Of a stretch of 64,000 bases of DNA, positions 19,488 through 28,672 are shown in pieces (positions within the stretch are counted from its first letter, which is position 1; each line of letters starts with the position of its first letter). Source of the DNA: Chlorobium sp. (GTDB taxonomy: Bacteria > Bacteroidota > Chlorobiia > Chlorobiales > Chlorobiaceae); contig NZ_JAIOZR010000004.1 of NCBI RefSeq assembly GCF_021740465.1, positions 89,138 to 153,137 of the forward strand, in the 5' to 3' direction. The translations under genes were made by a program, and so were the position numbers. Below the pieces are notes generated by a model, which made no database searches, had not been told where the DNA came from, and saw only the letters and a list, made by a program, of their open reading frames with translations.

Positions 19488-19835
19488 TTACTTGACATCG
19501 TTACCGGCCGCTCCATAACTCCCGTTTCTCTGCTCCTCAGCCTTTCTTCTCTGAACCTCTTCCTGATCGATCTGAAAACGGCCATCTTTCTGCACAACGG
19601 GAATCTTGGCAATGACCTCCCTGAGATGACGCTGAGCCTCGGCCTGCTGCTGTTTAAGTTTATCAAGCTCCTCTCCTCTGAGACCGACAGGATTGTCCTT
19701 GTCGATAAGCGTATCCTTCAGCGATTCGATTTCCATGTTCTGCTCTTTCTTCATGTACCCGACAAACCGGGACAGCAGAAACAGAAGCACAAAGAAAAAA
19801 ACCAGCGAAAAGATAAAAAGGCCAACCCAGCTCAT
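19488..19835 (-). CDS. Small membrane protein with a coiled-coil tail, upstream of the flippase
   Basis: About 115 residues. One strong membrane helix near the N-terminus (VGLFIFSLVFFFVLLFLL) is followed by a charged, helical segment rich in E, K and Q (around DKLKQQQAEAQRHLREV), probably a short coiled coil. The start MSWVGL at 19835 is chosen because the frame further upstream runs into a dispersed repeat and no longer looks like protein; there is no good Shine-Dalgarno sequence, so the exact start is uncertain. No family is recognised. Confidence 0.6.
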   Translation of the reverse strand: MSWVGLFIFSLVFFFVLLFLLSRFVGYMKKEQNMEIESLKDTLIDKDNPVGLRGEELDKLKQQQAEAQRHLREVIAKIPVVQKDGRFQIDQEEVQRRKAEEQRNGSYGAAGNDVK

Positions 19836-19935
19836 AACCAAGGTATTAAACGTGGATAAAGATGCCAACAACGTTACAGGTACATCGATACATTGTCGCA
19901 AGCGACTCGATATCTTGTCTGACGAAACCGAGAAA

Positions 19936-19978
19936 CCGGAGTGTACATCGAGGTACATGAGAATTTCAAGCACCGCCC
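19936..19978. repeat. Dispersed repeat, copy 1 (about 43-bp core)
   Basis: The core starts CCGGAGTGTACA and ends CACCGCCC and closely matches 39180-39221. Looser similarity extends tens of bases to each side. An internal TGTAC/GTACA pair could form a short hairpin. It lies in the 280-bp gap between the coiled-coil membrane protein and kdsD. Confidence 0.65.
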
Positions 19979-20115
19979 GATGAGGCAATCAGGACGCTGA
20001 ACAAATCAATAGCGGCGCCATATTCCTCTGCCACATAATTTAGCTGATAATACGTACTATAAAAATACTATTATTCGTTGATTTCAAACAGGAACCGTTC
20101 GACCAGCCGATACCC

Positions 20116-21096
20116 ATGGACAGTAACAATGAATTACGAATACTGACCGCCAGCGGAAAAGCCATTCTCCGGCAGGAAGCTGAGGCCGTGCGACAGATGG
20201 CAGAAAGGCTCGATGACGCTTTTGCCAGAGCGGTAAGTGTCATGCACTCATGCAGTGGAAAAATCATCATTTCCGGTATGGGCAAATCGGGAATCATCGG
20301 GCAGAAAATAGCTGCCACCATGGCTTCGACCGGAACAACCGCGCTGTTCATGCATCCGGCGGATGCGGCTCACGGCGATCTCGGCATTGTTTCCGAAGGC
20401 GATGTCGTCATCTGCCTTTCGAAAAGCGGCACAACCGAAGAACTCAATTTCATCGTGCCCGCCCTGCAGCGGATTGGTGTAGCCATTATCGCCATGACCG
20501 GCAACCCGCGATCATATCTGGCCCGGCATGCCGATATCGTACTCGACACCGGTATCGAACAGGAAGCATGTCCTTTCGACCTTGCACCAACAACTTCGAC
20601 AACGGCCATGCTGGCCATGGGAGACGCCCTTGCCGTCACCCTCATGCAGGAAAAACGGTTCACTCACCGTGATTTTGCCCTGACCCACCCCAAGGGGGCA
20701 CTGGGCAGGCGTCTGATCATGAAAGCTTCCGACATCATGGCAACGGGCGAGGCCGTTCCGGTCGTCGGGGAGGAGGTGGTTCTGGGCAAACTCATTCTTG
20801 AAATGACCTCAAAACGCTTCGGAGTAAGCGCTATCGTTGACTCCGAAGGGAGGCTTTCCGGCATCTTCACCGACGGCGACCTGAGAAGGATTATCCAGAA
20901 AGGAGGCGATTTTCTCCAGCTTCCGGCAAACTCCGTCATGACCGGAAACCCGAAAAGCGTCACACCCGACACCCTTGCAAAGGAGTGTCTCGACATTCTT
21001 GAAACATACCGGATCACCCAGCTCATGGTATGCGACCGGAGCGACCGTCCCGTCGGCATCGTGCATATCCACGATCTGGTATCGCTGGGATTGTAG
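20116..21096 (+). CDS. kdsD: D-arabinose-5-phosphate isomerase (KpsF/GutQ family)
   Basis: Converts ribulose-5-phosphate to arabinose-5-phosphate, the first step toward KDO in LPS. An N-terminal SIS domain (about 40-175) contains GMGKSGIIGQK and SKSGTTEE, and two CBS domains (about 210-326) follow. 326 residues is standard. The other KDO genes are not next to it. A strong hairpin terminator follows immediately and is shared with the convergent sucD. Confidence 0.93.
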   Translation: MDSNNELRILTASGKAILRQEAEAVRQMAERLDDAFARAVSVMHSCSGKIIISGMGKSGIIGQKIAATMASTGTTALFMHPADAAHGDLGIVSEGDVVICLSKSGTTEELNFIVPALQRIGVAIIAMTGNPRSYLARHADIVLDTGIEQEACPFDLAPTTSTTAMLAMGDALAVTLMQEKRFTHRDFALTHPKGALGRRLIMKASDIMATGEAVPVVGEEVVLGKLILEMTSKRFGVSAIVDSEGRLSGIFTDGDLRRIIQKGGDFLQLPANSVMTGNPKSVTPDTLAKECLDILETYRITQLMVCDRSDRPVGIVHIHDLVSLGL

Positions 21097-21136
21097 AAAC
21101 AGAAAAGGCGCACTTGCGATGCACCTTTTCTGTTTC
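21096..21136. terminator. Terminator between kdsD and sucD
   Basis: A stem of 13 bp plus 3 bp with one mismatch (GAAACAGAAAAGG...CCTTTTCTGTTTC) overlaps the last base of the kdsD stop codon. It lies between convergent genes and can act in both directions. Confidence 0.8.
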
Positions 21137-21161
21137 TGCCTTTAAACCTGTCGTTAAAGGA

Positions 21162-22061
21162 TTACTTTCCGAGGGCTTTCATCATGGCTTCACCGATATC
21201 CCCCGGGTTGTCCACCACGTGGATACCAGCAGCTTCCATGGCGCGGATTTTATCTTCTGCCGTTCCTTTTCCGCCGGATACGATAGCGCCGGCATGGCCC
21301 ATCCTGCGGCCCGGAGGCGCCGTCCTGCCGGCAATAAAGCCAACCACAGGCTTTTTGAAATACTTTTTAATGTACTCTGCCGCTTCCTCCTCGGCACTGC
21401 CGCCGATTTCGCCGATCATAACCAGCCCTTCGGTCTCGTCGTCCTTTGCAAACATCTTGACGGCATCGATAAACCGTGTACCGATGATGGGATCGCCGCC
21501 GATACCGATGCAGGTGGACTGACCGAGCCCGACAGCAGTCAGCTGATGAACCGCTTCATAGGTCAGGGTTCCGCTGCGCGAAACCACTCCGATTGAACCT
21601 TTCTTGTGAATGAAACCGGGCATGATACCGATTTTGGCTTCTCCAGGAGTGATCACACCAGGACAGTTCGGCCCGACAAGCACAGCGCCTTTTTCCTGCA
21701 CGAAAGCGTACGCCCTCATCATGTCGTTGACCGGCACGCCCTCGGTAATGCAGATAATAACCTTCAGGCCGGCATCGGCGGCTTCCATGACGGCATCGCC
21801 GGCAAAAGGAGCCGGAACGAAAATAACCGATGTGTTGGCTTCGGTTTTTTCAACAGCCTCCTTGACGGTATTGAACACGGGAACAGGACGACAGAAACGA
21901 TCTTTCTCGTTACCATTGTATAACAAGCCGCCTTTGCCCGGAGTTACGCCGGCAACAACATTGGTTCCGTATTCGAGGATCTGGGAGGTATGAAAGGTAC
22001 CTTCCCCACCGGTTATCCCCTGCACGAGCAGACGAGTATCCTTATTGACTAAAACACTCAT
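21162..22061 (-). CDS. sucD: Succinyl-CoA ligase (ADP-forming) subunit alpha
   Basis: Alpha subunit of succinyl-CoA synthetase, which carries the phosphohistidine intermediate and the CoA site. In green sulfur bacteria the enzyme runs toward succinyl-CoA in the reductive TCA cycle for CO2 fixation. The active-site H256 is in [10 protein letters not shown], and the CoA-binding region includes [11 protein letters not shown] near the N-terminus. 299 residues is close to the usual 290. The beta-subunit gene is not adjacent. It lies 21 bp downstream of gatA on the same strand and is likely co-transcribed with it. Confidence 0.95.
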   Translation of the reverse strand: MSVLVNKDTRLLVQGITGGEGTFHTSQILEYGTNVVAGVTPGKGGLLYNGNEKDRFCRPVPVFNTVKEAVEKTEANTSVIFVPAPFAGDAVMEAADAGLKVIICITEGVPVNDMMRAYAFVQEKGAVLVGPNCPGVITPGEAKIGIMPGFIHKKGSIGVVSRSGTLTYEAVHQLTAVGLGQSTCIGIGGDPIIGTRFIDAVKMFAKDDETEGLVMIGEIGGSAEEEAAEYIKKYFKKPVVGFIAGRTAPPGRRMGHAGAIVSGGKGTAEDKIRAMEAAGIHVVDNPGDIGEAMMKALGK

Positions 22062-22082
22062 GGCACTGGTAGAATTTAAGAG

Positions 22083-23531
22083 TTATGAAACAACTGCAGA
22101 GGAACACTGCCTGCGCTGCATATGCCGGGCAATACCCATCAGCTTTCCTTCCTCGAAGAAATCGCAAATAAGATGCATCCCTACCGGAAGTTTCCGGCTG
22201 TCAAGGCCGACCGGAACACTGACGGCCGGCATCCCGACGATACTGGCCGGCACGGTGAACACATCGGCAAGATACATTTCAAGCGGATCGGCCATTTTCT
22301 CTCCGATACCGAACGGCGGAAACGGAGAGGTCGGACCGGCTATGACGTCCACCTTCTCGAGCGCTTCACGATACCTGTCCTGAAAAACACGCCTCACCTG
22401 CTGCGCTTTCTTGTAGTAGGTATCGTAATATCCGGCAGAAAGCACGTAGGTACCGAGCATGATACGACGCTTCACCTCTTTGCCGAACCCTTCGGTCCTC
22501 GAGTTCACGTACATCGCCTGCACATCGGCTGATTCAGTTGAGCGGTATCCGTAGCGGGCACCATCGAACCTGGCAAGGTTGGATGAGGCTTCCGCAGTAA
22601 CCAGAATATAGTATGCGGCGATGGCATAATCGCTTTCCGGAAGGGTAATGTCAACGAGTTCCGCACCTCGTTCCTGCAACTCGTTGAGCTTTGCCCTGAC
22701 AATTTCCGAAACTTCCGGGTTGAGGCTTTCATGAAAATACTCTTTCGGTACACCTATTTTCAATCCCTCAATTTGCACATCCGCCATTGCGGCATCATAA
22801 TCGGGCACCTCATGAGAGGAAGACGTAGCGTCATGCCTGTCCTTTCCGGCCATGACCCCGAGCACCAGCGCAGCATCGTCGCAGTTACGGGCAAGCACGC
22901 CGATCTGGTCGAAAGACGAGGCGAAAGCCACGAGACCGTAACGGGAAATCCTGCCATAGGTAGGCTTCAGACCAACAATATCGCAGAATCCTGCAGGCTG
23001 ACGTACCGATCCTCCCGTATCGGAGCCAAGCGCCACCAGCGCAAGACCCGCTGCAACTGCCGCCGCCGAACCCCCTGAACTGCCGCCGGGCACCCTGGTT
23101 TTATCGAACGGATTTGGCACGGCACCGAATGCGGAATTTTCGTTGGAGCTGCCCATGGCAAACTCGTCCATATTGGTCTTGCCGAGAAAAACAGCGTCCT
23201 CGGCCTCCAGCCGCTTGACTGCCGTAGCATCATAAACGCTTTCATAATTTTCGAGAATCCTCGATGCACAGGTAAGTCCAGCCCCTTTCATGGAAATATT
23301 ATCCTTGATAGCCATCGGCATCCCGAAAAGACGACCCGGTGTCCCTCCGTTGCGAAGCTTTCCGTCAAGCTCACTCGCTCTCCGGAGGGCTTTTTCATGA
23401 AAAACCGTTATATAGGTATTATCATCACGATGCCGGTCTATACGTTCGAGATAACCGGCCACAACCTCCTTGCAGGTTATCGAGCGCGCGATCAGCGCTG
23501 TGCGCAGATCCTGGTAACTACTGAATTGCAC
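22083..23531 (-). CDS. gatA: Asp-tRNA(Asn)/Glu-tRNA(Gln) amidotransferase subunit A
   Basis: Amidase subunit that frees ammonia from glutamine to convert misacylated Glu-tRNA(Gln) or Asp-tRNA(Asn). The amidase-signature triad is K76 (MAIKDN), S151 (PGGSSGGS) and S175 (GSDTGGS), with the same 75- and 24-residue spacing as characterised GatA proteins. 482 residues. It starts with GTG. gatB and gatC are not adjacent, which is common outside Firmicutes. It leads an apparent pair with sucD. Confidence 0.95.
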   Translation of the reverse strand: MQFSSYQDLRTALIARSITCKEVVAGYLERIDRHRDDNTYITVFHEKALRRASELDGKLRNGGTPGRLFGMPMAIKDNISMKGAGLTCASRILENYESVYDATAVKRLEAEDAVFLGKTNMDEFAMGSSNENSAFGAVPNPFDKTRVPGGSSGGSAAAVAAGLALVALGSDTGGSVRQPAGFCDIVGLKPTYGRISRYGLVAFASSFDQIGVLARNCDDAALVLGVMAGKDRHDATSSSHEVPDYDAAMADVQIEGLKIGVPKEYFHESLNPEVSEIVRAKLNELQERGAELVDITLPESDYAIAAYYILVTAEASSNLARFDGARYGYRSTESADVQAMYVNSRTEGFGKEVKRRIMLGTYVLSAGYYDTYYKKAQQVRRVFQDRYREALEKVDVIAGPTSPFPPFGIGEKMADPLEMYLADVFTVPASIVGMPAVSVPVGLDSRKLPVGMHLICDFFEEGKLMGIARHMQRRQCSSAVVS

Positions 23532-23670
23532 GTCTGTTCTGAATTATTTTAATAGAAGGATAACACAAGCAGGGACAAGCAACCGCCCCTCACTGGTCAT
23601 GAAACATCGCCACGCGGAGTCATCCTCTCCATGTAAGGTTTGTATAATAAGAAATAACTGCATATTATTC

Positions 23671-23691
23671 AATTTGAAGTGTTTTCAAATT
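23671..23691. promoter_or_regulatory. Inverted repeat upstream of uppS, possible operator
   Basis: AATTTGAA and TTCAAATT are separated by five bases in the 236-bp gap before uppS. A TATAAT hexamer (23643-23648) lies 22 bp upstream, but no good -35 is spaced from it. The symmetry suits a regulator site or a short hairpin; no regulator is known. Confidence 0.4.
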
Positions 23692-23767
23692 ACCGAAGGC
23701 TGACCGCAGGATATTACCGCAGAGATAACTGCCATCACGGAGCTGCAACAAGAGGAAATACCACCAT

Positions 23768-24610
23768 ATGGCCCGAATAGCAACGATTGATCTCTCATCA
23801 GCCTTCAAGCCGCACTGGTTTTCATCGCACGTAGACCCCGGCGATGCGAAAGCACAGGAAGAGCTTAAGGCAACCTGCGATCTTCCCCGCCATATCGCTG
23901 TCATCATGGACGGCAACGGCCGGTGGGCACGTCAGAAAGGAAAAACAAGAATCGAAGGACACGCAGCAGGCGTCGACTCCGTCAGGGACTTGGTCGAAGC
24001 CTGCACGCAGCTCGGTGTGGGATATCTGACCCTGTTTACCTTTTCCACTGAAAACTGGAAAAGACCGGAAAAAGAGGTGTCCGCCCTCATGCAGCTGCTC
24101 ATCAGGGTACTGCGCAAGGAGTCGAGAGAACTCCATGACAACAATATCCGGCTGAACGTAATCGGCAACATGGGTATGCTGCCCGAAAATGTTCGCCACG
24201 TCCTTAGGGAAACCATGGAGCTCACCAAAAACAACAGCCGCCTGGTGCTGAGTATCGCCCTCAGTTACAGCGGGAAATGGGATATCCTGCATGCCTGCCG
24301 CTCCATTGCCTTCGATGTAAAAACCGGAAAACTCGATCCCGGGATAATTGATGAACAGCTTTTCGAATCGTACCTCTCGACGGTCACGATTCCCGACCCT
24401 GAACTCCTCATCCGCACCAGCGGAGAGTTCAGAATCAGCAATTTCATGCTCTGGCAGAGCGCCTATACCGAAATCTATTTCACCAATACTTACTGGCCCG
24501 ATTTCCGCAGGGCCCAGCTCTATGATGCCATCAGGGATTTTCAGAGCAGGGAACGGCGCTTCGGCCAGACAAGCGAACAGATCAAGACAAAACAAACAGC
24601 TAACAAGTAA
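23768..24610 (+). CDS. uppS: Isoprenyl transferase / undecaprenyl diphosphate synthase
   Basis: cis-Prenyltransferase that makes the C55 carrier lipid for peptidoglycan and LPS sugars. The diphosphate-binding motif VIMDGNGRWA has D48, about 38 residues later than in short UppS proteins owing to an N-terminal extension. FTFSTENW and the C-terminal RTSGEFRISNF and TYWPDF motifs are present. 280 residues. The next gene, bamA, starts 29 bp downstream; uppS and bamA are near-neighbours in many Gram-negatives. Confidence 0.93.
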   Translation: MARIATIDLSSAFKPHWFSSHVDPGDAKAQEELKATCDLPRHIAVIMDGNGRWARQKGKTRIEGHAAGVDSVRDLVEACTQLGVGYLTLFTFSTENWKRPEKEVSALMQLLIRVLRKESRELHDNNIRLNVIGNMGMLPENVRHVLRETMELTKNNSRLVLSIALSYSGKWDILHACRSIAFDVKTGKLDPGIIDEQLFESYLSTVTIPDPELLIRTSGEFRISNFMLWQSAYTEIYFTNTYWPDFRRAQLYDAIRDFQSRERRFGQTSEQIKTKQTANK

Positions 24611-24639
24611 GATTTAACCCTGACCGATACGAAAGTTCC

Positions 24640-27135
24640 ATGAAAAAAATGCGCAAACTGATAGCCTTGGTACTTGTTGCTCTCGCTCTCGACGCAGCAG
24701 GCACTCCTGTTGAAGCAAAAACACGAACGGCACCAAAAGCCCCGGCAACGCAGCAGCAGAAAAATACCGCAGTCAAAAAAAATCTCTATACCGTTTCCGC
24801 AATCTCCTTCAGCGGCATTGAAACGATCAATGCCGGCGAACTTGCGGCAAGCCTTCCGGTCAAAATCAACGACCGGATAGCCGTCCCCGGTCCCGAGCTC
24901 TCCGGAGCCCTTCAATACCTCTGGCAGCTCCAGATGTTCTCCGATATCAGCGTTGAAAAAACCGAACAGACAGATCGGTCGATCGCCCTGAAATTCATTG
25001 TCCGGGAACTGCCACAGCTTGAATCGGTTGCATTTGAAGGGAACGATAAATTCGACGCCGAGGAGCTGCAGCGAACTGCAGACCTTCGTACCGGCAAAAG
25101 AGTAAGCGAACAGGACCTGCTCACCGCAGTCAATAAAATCGAAAAGCTTTATGCCGGCAAAGGATACCTGACGGCCGGCGCCGAATACCGGCTGCAGGAA
25201 AGCAGCCCGAACAAGGTTAAGGCGCTCATCACCGTCCGGGAAGGCAGCAAGGTCGCTATCGAAAAAATCCGCTTTCACGGCAACAACGCTTTCAGCCAGG
25301 GAAAGCTAAGGGGTGTCTTCAAGGAAACCTCCCAGAACTCCTGGTGGAGAAAGATATTCGGTGCACCAAAACTTGACAAGGACAAGTTCGACGAAGACAA
25401 AAACCTGCTGGTCGATTTCTACAGGGAAAACGGCTACCGCGATGCAAGGGTACTCAGCGACTCCATATCCTACACCCCCGACAACAAAGGCCTCTATCTC
25501 GACATCTACCTTGAAGAGGGCCCGGTTTACTCTATCGGCAACGTTGCATTTACCGGCAACACCAAGGAATTCGCCACTACCGATATTCTCGAAAAAACGT
25601 TCCGGGTCAAAAGCGGCGACAGGTACAACGCAAAACTCATCCAGGAGCGCCTGAATTTCTCTCAGGACAACGCCGACGTCAGTTCACTCTACCTTGACCG
25701 CGGCTACCTCGGATTCCGTGCCAAGCTCGAGGAACAGGTTACGGAACCGGGCAAGGTTGACCTCATGATCTATATTCGTGAAGGCGAGCAGTTCCAGCTG
25801 AATGCTGTCAACATCAAAGGCAATACCAAAACCAAAGACCACGTCATCCGCCGCGAACTCTACACCGTTCCGGGAGACATGTTCAGCCGGAAAAACGTCG
25901 TCAGAAGCATCAGGGAAATCAACATGCTCGGCTATTTCGATCCGGAATCGCTCAAACCGGATATCCAGCCGAACGAAGAAAACAATACCGTCGACATCAC
26001 CTACGGCGTTACCGAAAAACAGAGCGATACCTTCAACGCTTCGGTCGGCTACAGCGGTTCCAGCGGGTTTACCGGAGCGCTCGGCGTCACGTTCAACAAC
26101 TTCTCGCTCCAGGATCTCTTCAATCCCGAAGCCTACCGTCCGCTGCCTCACGGAGATGGCCAGAAGCTCTCCCTGCAGTGGCAGTTCGGCAACGACAACT
26201 ACAGCACCCTCGGCCTCTCGTTCACAGAGCCCTGGGCTTTCGGGGGTCCGACAACCGTAGGTTTTTCGGTGTTCAAAACACACCGTACCTACAATTTCTC
26301 GGATGATGACAGCGAAGAGAACGAAAAAACCATCGACCAGTACGGAGCGACCCTCTCGGTCGGACGCAGACTGACATGGCCGGACGATTATTTCGCAATC
26401 AACTGGAAGCTGAAATATCTCCACAGCGAAGGCGGGTTCGTCAGCTTTATCGAAGATGAAGGCGAAGCTCCCGACGAAGCCGACGAGTTTTCCATCACGC
26501 AGACCATTTCGAGAAACAGCATCGACAGCCCAATCTATCCCCGCAGGGGCAGCAAGAACGTGCTGACCGCACAGCTTGCAGGAGGACCGCTGCCGGGGTC
26601 GATCAATTTCTACAAGTTCACCCTGAACTCGAGCTGGTTCTTCCCGCTCACCAGCAAGCTCGTGCTCAACCTCTCGACGCAGCACGGTTATCTGTCGACA
26701 TTCGACAAGGATGACTACCTTCCCTACACCGACTACTTCTACATGGGCGGCAGCGGCATGTCATCCCTCCCGACCATACCACTCAGAGGTTACGACGACC
26801 GCAGCCTCGGCGACAGCGAACCGCTCGACGAGAATTCAGACCTCTACGGCGGTACGGTTTACTCGAAATTCGGCACCGAATTGCGCTACCCGCTCACGCT
26901 TTCGCCCTCGGTAAGCATCTACGCGCTGGCTTTTGCCGAAGCGGGCAACGTCTGGAAAGATATGGATGCGGTCAACTACAGCGACCTGAAAAAATCCGCG
27001 GGTCTCGGCCTGAGGCTCTACCTGCCGATAATCGGACTGATCGGCCTCGACTACGGCTACGGATTCGACAAGGTCCCGGGCGACGACGAGACGGGGTGGA
27101 AGTTCATGTTCACGTTCGGCTCGATGGCGGAGTAA
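24640..27135 (+). CDS. bamA: Outer membrane protein assembly factor BamA (Omp85)
   Basis: Core of the machine that inserts beta-barrels into the outer membrane. A signal peptide (about 1-27) precedes five POTRA-type repeats (about 52-430) and a C-terminal Omp85 barrel (about 440-831). The conserved barrel motif region includes SLPTIPLRGYDDRSLG. 831 residues is in the normal range. The last aromatic residue is followed by GSMAE, so the chain does not end in the usual terminal Phe or Trp. It is probably co-transcribed with uppS. Confidence 0.95.
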   Translation: MKKMRKLIALVLVALALDAAGTPVEAKTRTAPKAPATQQQKNTAVKKNLYTVSAISFSGIETINAGELAASLPVKINDRIAVPGPELSGALQYLWQLQMFSDISVEKTEQTDRSIALKFIVRELPQLESVAFEGNDKFDAEELQRTADLRTGKRVSEQDLLTAVNKIEKLYAGKGYLTAGAEYRLQESSPNKVKALITVREGSKVAIEKIRFHGNNAFSQGKLRGVFKETSQNSWWRKIFGAPKLDKDKFDEDKNLLVDFYRENGYRDARVLSDSISYTPDNKGLYLDIYLEEGPVYSIGNVAFTGNTKEFATTDILEKTFRVKSGDRYNAKLIQERLNFSQDNADVSSLYLDRGYLGFRAKLEEQVTEPGKVDLMIYIREGEQFQLNAVNIKGNTKTKDHVIRRELYTVPGDMFSRKNVVRSIREINMLGYFDPESLKPDIQPNEENNTVDITYGVTEKQSDTFNASVGYSGSSGFTGALGVTFNNFSLQDLFNPEAYRPLPHGDGQKLSLQWQFGNDNYSTLGLSFTEPWAFGGPTTVGFSVFKTHRTYNFSDDDSEENEKTIDQYGATLSVGRRLTWPDDYFAINWKLKYLHSEGGFVSFIEDEGEAPDEADEFSITQTISRNSIDSPIYPRRGSKNVLTAQLAGGPLPGSINFYKFTLNSSWFFPLTSKLVLNLSTQHGYLSTFDKDDYLPYTDYFYMGGSGMSSLPTIPLRGYDDRSLGDSEPLDENSDLYGGTVYSKFGTELRYPLTLSPSVSIYALAFAEAGNVWKDMDAVNYSDLKKSAGLGLRLYLPIIGLIGLDYGYGFDKVPGDDETGWKFMFTFGSMAE

Positions 27136-27163
27136 TACGCAATAAGGACGAACATGCAAAATC

Positions 27164-27194
27164 TTTGACATATACAGAAATTAGTGTATCTTTG
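27164..27194 (+). promoter_or_regulatory. Promoter of the outer-membrane barrel gene
   Basis: TTGACA (27165-27170), a 16-bp gap, and TATCTT (27187-27192) form a sigma70-type promoter. The same bases also read TTTG, 19 bp, TATCTTTG, which fits the Bacteroidota TTTG/TAnnTTTG consensus. It lies about 90 bp before the start codon, in a 148-bp gap after bamA. Confidence 0.7.
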
Positions 27195-27283
27195 AGATAT
27201 ATAGAGTCGCTCTTTGCAGCGTAATTTCTATTTGTTTTTTTCTATCTCTTATTTCCTATGAACAAAACCCTATGGAGGAAACA

Positions 27284-27937
27284 ATGAAAAAAAATCTCTC
27301 ACTTTTAGCTGCATTTCTGGTTGTCGGCTTCTGCGCAGCACCAGCTTCAGCAGCTGACCACTATATCAGTGGTATGGCTGGCATCTCCTGGATGAATGAA
27401 GTTGATTTTGAAGATAATGACAGCTCTGTTGACTTCAGCTACGAAGCTGATATGTCATCAGGTTTGGCTCTGCTCGGTGCTGTGGGTTGTGACTACGGTG
27501 ATTACCGTCTTGAGGCTGAAATAGGCTACCAGAAAAATGACACAAGTGCTTTAACCGTGAATGGTCTGCCCTTTATTCCTGATATGAAAGGAGATGGTTC
27601 AGTTCTTTCACTTATGGCAAATGCCGCTTACGACATCGATCTTGGCGGTGGAGTTGAGTTTTATCCGACCGTCGGTATCGGTATTGCCCAGGTGTCGTTT
27701 AATGATTTCCAAATTGCCGCATTACCACAAGACTACAACTTTAACGAAACCACCCTTGCATACCAGATTGGTGCCGGTTTAGCTGTACCGATTGGCAGCG
27801 GAGTGATGATCGATGCACGTTATCGCTACTTTGCCACCACCGATTTCACTGTGCCTGCAACTGGCCTTATCGTTGATGGTTATGAAGCAAGTGTTTCGAG
27901 CCACAGCGCACTGCTCGGCCTGAGAGTCGGATTCTAA
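27284..27937 (+). CDS. Outer-membrane beta-barrel protein (porin-like, OmpA/Opa-type fold)
   Basis: 217 residues with a signal peptide (about 1-23, cleavage near ASAADHY) and an alternating hydrophobic pattern of about eight strands (for example YRLEAEIGYQ, AYQIGAGLAVP). It ends LLGLRVGF with the terminal Phe typical of BamA substrates. The start at 27284 is favoured by GGAGG 6 bp upstream, the best ribosome-binding site in the area; an in-frame ATG at 27272 precedes that site. It has its own promoter and a strong terminator, so it is probably a well-expressed single-gene unit. Its role is not known. Confidence 0.85.
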   Translation: MKKNLSLLAAFLVVGFCAAPASAADHYISGMAGISWMNEVDFEDNDSSVDFSYEADMSSGLALLGAVGCDYGDYRLEAEIGYQKNDTSALTVNGLPFIPDMKGDGSVLSLMANAAYDIDLGGGVEFYPTVGIGIAQVSFNDFQIAALPQDYNFNETTLAYQIGAGLAVPIGSGVMIDARYRYFATTDFTVPATGLIVDGYEASVSSHSALLGLRVGF

Positions 27938-27961
27938 GATTCACCGGAATCAACAGAAACA

Positions 27962-28003
27962 AAAAAGACCGCCTCACCATTTGACTGGTGAGGCGGTCTT
28001 TTT
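27962..28003 (+). terminator. Strong rho-independent terminator after the barrel gene
   Basis: An 18-bp perfect stem (AAAAAGACCGCCTCACCA and its complement) with a 6-nt loop, followed by TTATTTT. It lies 24 bp after the stop codon. Confidence 0.93.
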
Positions 28004-28319
28004 ATTTTGGCGCTCTGGTCTATGGAGCCAAAGCCATCCCCTCTCGAGAGATTCTCTTTTCAGTCCTCCTCCCCGTCATCGAAATCGCCATGGATGCCTG
28101 TCTTTGTCAGAGTTGACCGGAACTGCGGCGTCCACCCCTTGCAGGTGAGCGCCGGGAAAAAGGAACTCCAGCACAACAGGAACCGACGATTTTCGAGCAG
28201 AAACGAGGACCCAAAACGGGTGATCCGATCGACGATCCAGCCGAAGCCGGCTCACAGTGCCGAAATCCGATATCGTTGACCGGAACTCGCCCCATCAATG
28301 CGAACCTGCCGGCAAAACC
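28004..28319. other. Gene-free stretch before the IS3 remnant
   Basis: No convincing gene in about 316 bp. The phrase TTGACCGGAACT occurs twice, near 28116 and 28275. Together with the transposase wreck just downstream this suggests decayed insertion-sequence DNA, but the fragments are too short to assign. Confidence 0.4.
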
Positions 28320-28625
28320 ATCTGAAACCGAAAGGCTACCGGATCTACCCTGAAGCGAGTGCGGCGACTGATGCTCAAGCCCTGCCCTTTGCCGGTATAA
28401 CGACAAACCGGAATACGAGGGATGCCTACATCGGTACCATCAGAGAGTATCCTGATATTCGTATCAGCATGGAGGGAAGAGACAGAGTTTTTGACAACGT
28501 GTTCGCCGAAAGGTTCCGGAGCAGCCTCAAGCATGAGGGTCTGTATCTGAAAGGCTACTCATGAGGAGCTGAATGCATCAGGTATTGCAGGAGTATTTCC
28601 GGTTTTACGACACTGAGGGTATCTG
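28320..28625 (+). pseudogene. Decayed IS3-family transposase (OrfB integrase core fragments)
   Basis: Pieces of one IS3 OrfB protein occur in order but in different frames. Near 28325-28375 the frame reads NRK...KRVRRLML, like the OrfB N-terminus. At about 28445-28560 it reads IRISMEGRDRVFDNVFAERF and LKHEGLYLKGY, like the DDE catalytic core end (typically DNIFVERLWRSVKYEEVYLK). Near 28579-28617 it reads LQEYFRFYDTE, like the segment just after. Frameshifts separate the parts and most of the catalytic core is missing, so it is dead. Boundaries and terminal repeats were not found. Confidence 0.75.
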
Positions 28626-28672
28626 TGGCCCCTCTTCATGCGTATTGTTGGCCGGAACTTGCATGAAAGCCG

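Noticed and set aside
25684..26685. A 333-codon open frame antisense to bamA
   Set aside because: It lies inside the Omp85 barrel coding region and shows no domain.
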